Positions 5,397-5,462 of a stretch of DNA of 5,462 nucleotides are shown piece after piece. This stretch comes from Candidatus Poribacteria bacterium. Its GTDB lineage: Bacteria > Poribacteria > WGA-4E > WGA-3G. Below the pieces are notes generated by a model, which saw only the letters and a list, made by a program, of their open reading frames with translations, had not been told where the DNA came from and searched no databases. Position numbers and translations under genes: made by a program. The first letter of the stretch is position 1. The number at the start of each line of letters is the position of its first letter. Location: assembly GCA_009835515.1 (NCBI GenBank), contig VXXH01000837.1:1-5462 (forward strand), read 5' to 3'.

Positions 5397-5462
5397 TGAA
5401 AAATTCCCTTTCGAGAATGCCCTACAAGCCCCTTGAAAAAGATGCCCCGCTGTGGTAACCCT

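Noticed and set aside
5299..5462. Open minus-strand frame running off the window edge (54 codons ending in TAA)
   Set aside because: It has no recognisable motif, contains the palindrome at 5368-5396 and would overlap the phosphoesterase stop; the open length is compatible with chance. Sequence beyond the window would be needed to call a convergent gene.

Overview
This window looks like a piece of a bacterial chromosome of moderate G+C. It carries a compact plus-strand histidine operon followed by an unrelated phosphoesterase gene. The short genes, Shine-Dalgarno sites and attenuation-style leader all point to a bacterium. I cannot assign the phylum. An uncultured, poorly sampled lineage such as Poribacteria is only a guess from the general feel of the proteins, and nothing here proves it.

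Positions 1-433 form the operon leader and hold the most interesting element. A 17-codon ORF at 74-127 encodes MLNTPTFNIHHHHSVHF, with four consecutive His codons and a fifth near the end. It is followed by a long branched hairpin (192-265) ending in nine T residues (266-274). An alternative pairing (126-136 with 205-215) would disrupt that hairpin, and it begins within the leader peptide stop codon. This is the layout of a translation-coupled histidine attenuator: stalling at His codons leaves the antiterminator free, while a ribosome reaching the stop codon covers it and lets the terminator form. A further pairing (115-120 with 187-192) would block the antiterminator when the leader is not translated. 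The pairings were found by eye and no folding program was run.

Positions 434-4066 hold hisZ, hisG and hisS. HisZ is a HisRS-like regulatory subunit that has lost the motif 3 arginine. HisG is the ATP phosphoribosyltransferase catalytic subunit, here without the HisG_C regulatory domain. HisS is a true histidyl-tRNA synthetase with all class II motifs, of the eukaryote/archaea-like sequence subtype. HisZ and HisG together should make the enzyme for the first step of histidine biosynthesis. HisS charges the tRNA(His) whose charging level the attenuator senses, so the operon appears to feed back on its own sensor.

Positions 4114-5301 encode a secreted, probably lipid-anchored metallophosphoesterase with the full purple-acid-phosphatase metal-ligand signature. 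A small hairpin overlaps its ribosome binding site. The last 160 bases hold an imperfect inverted repeat and no gene I can support.
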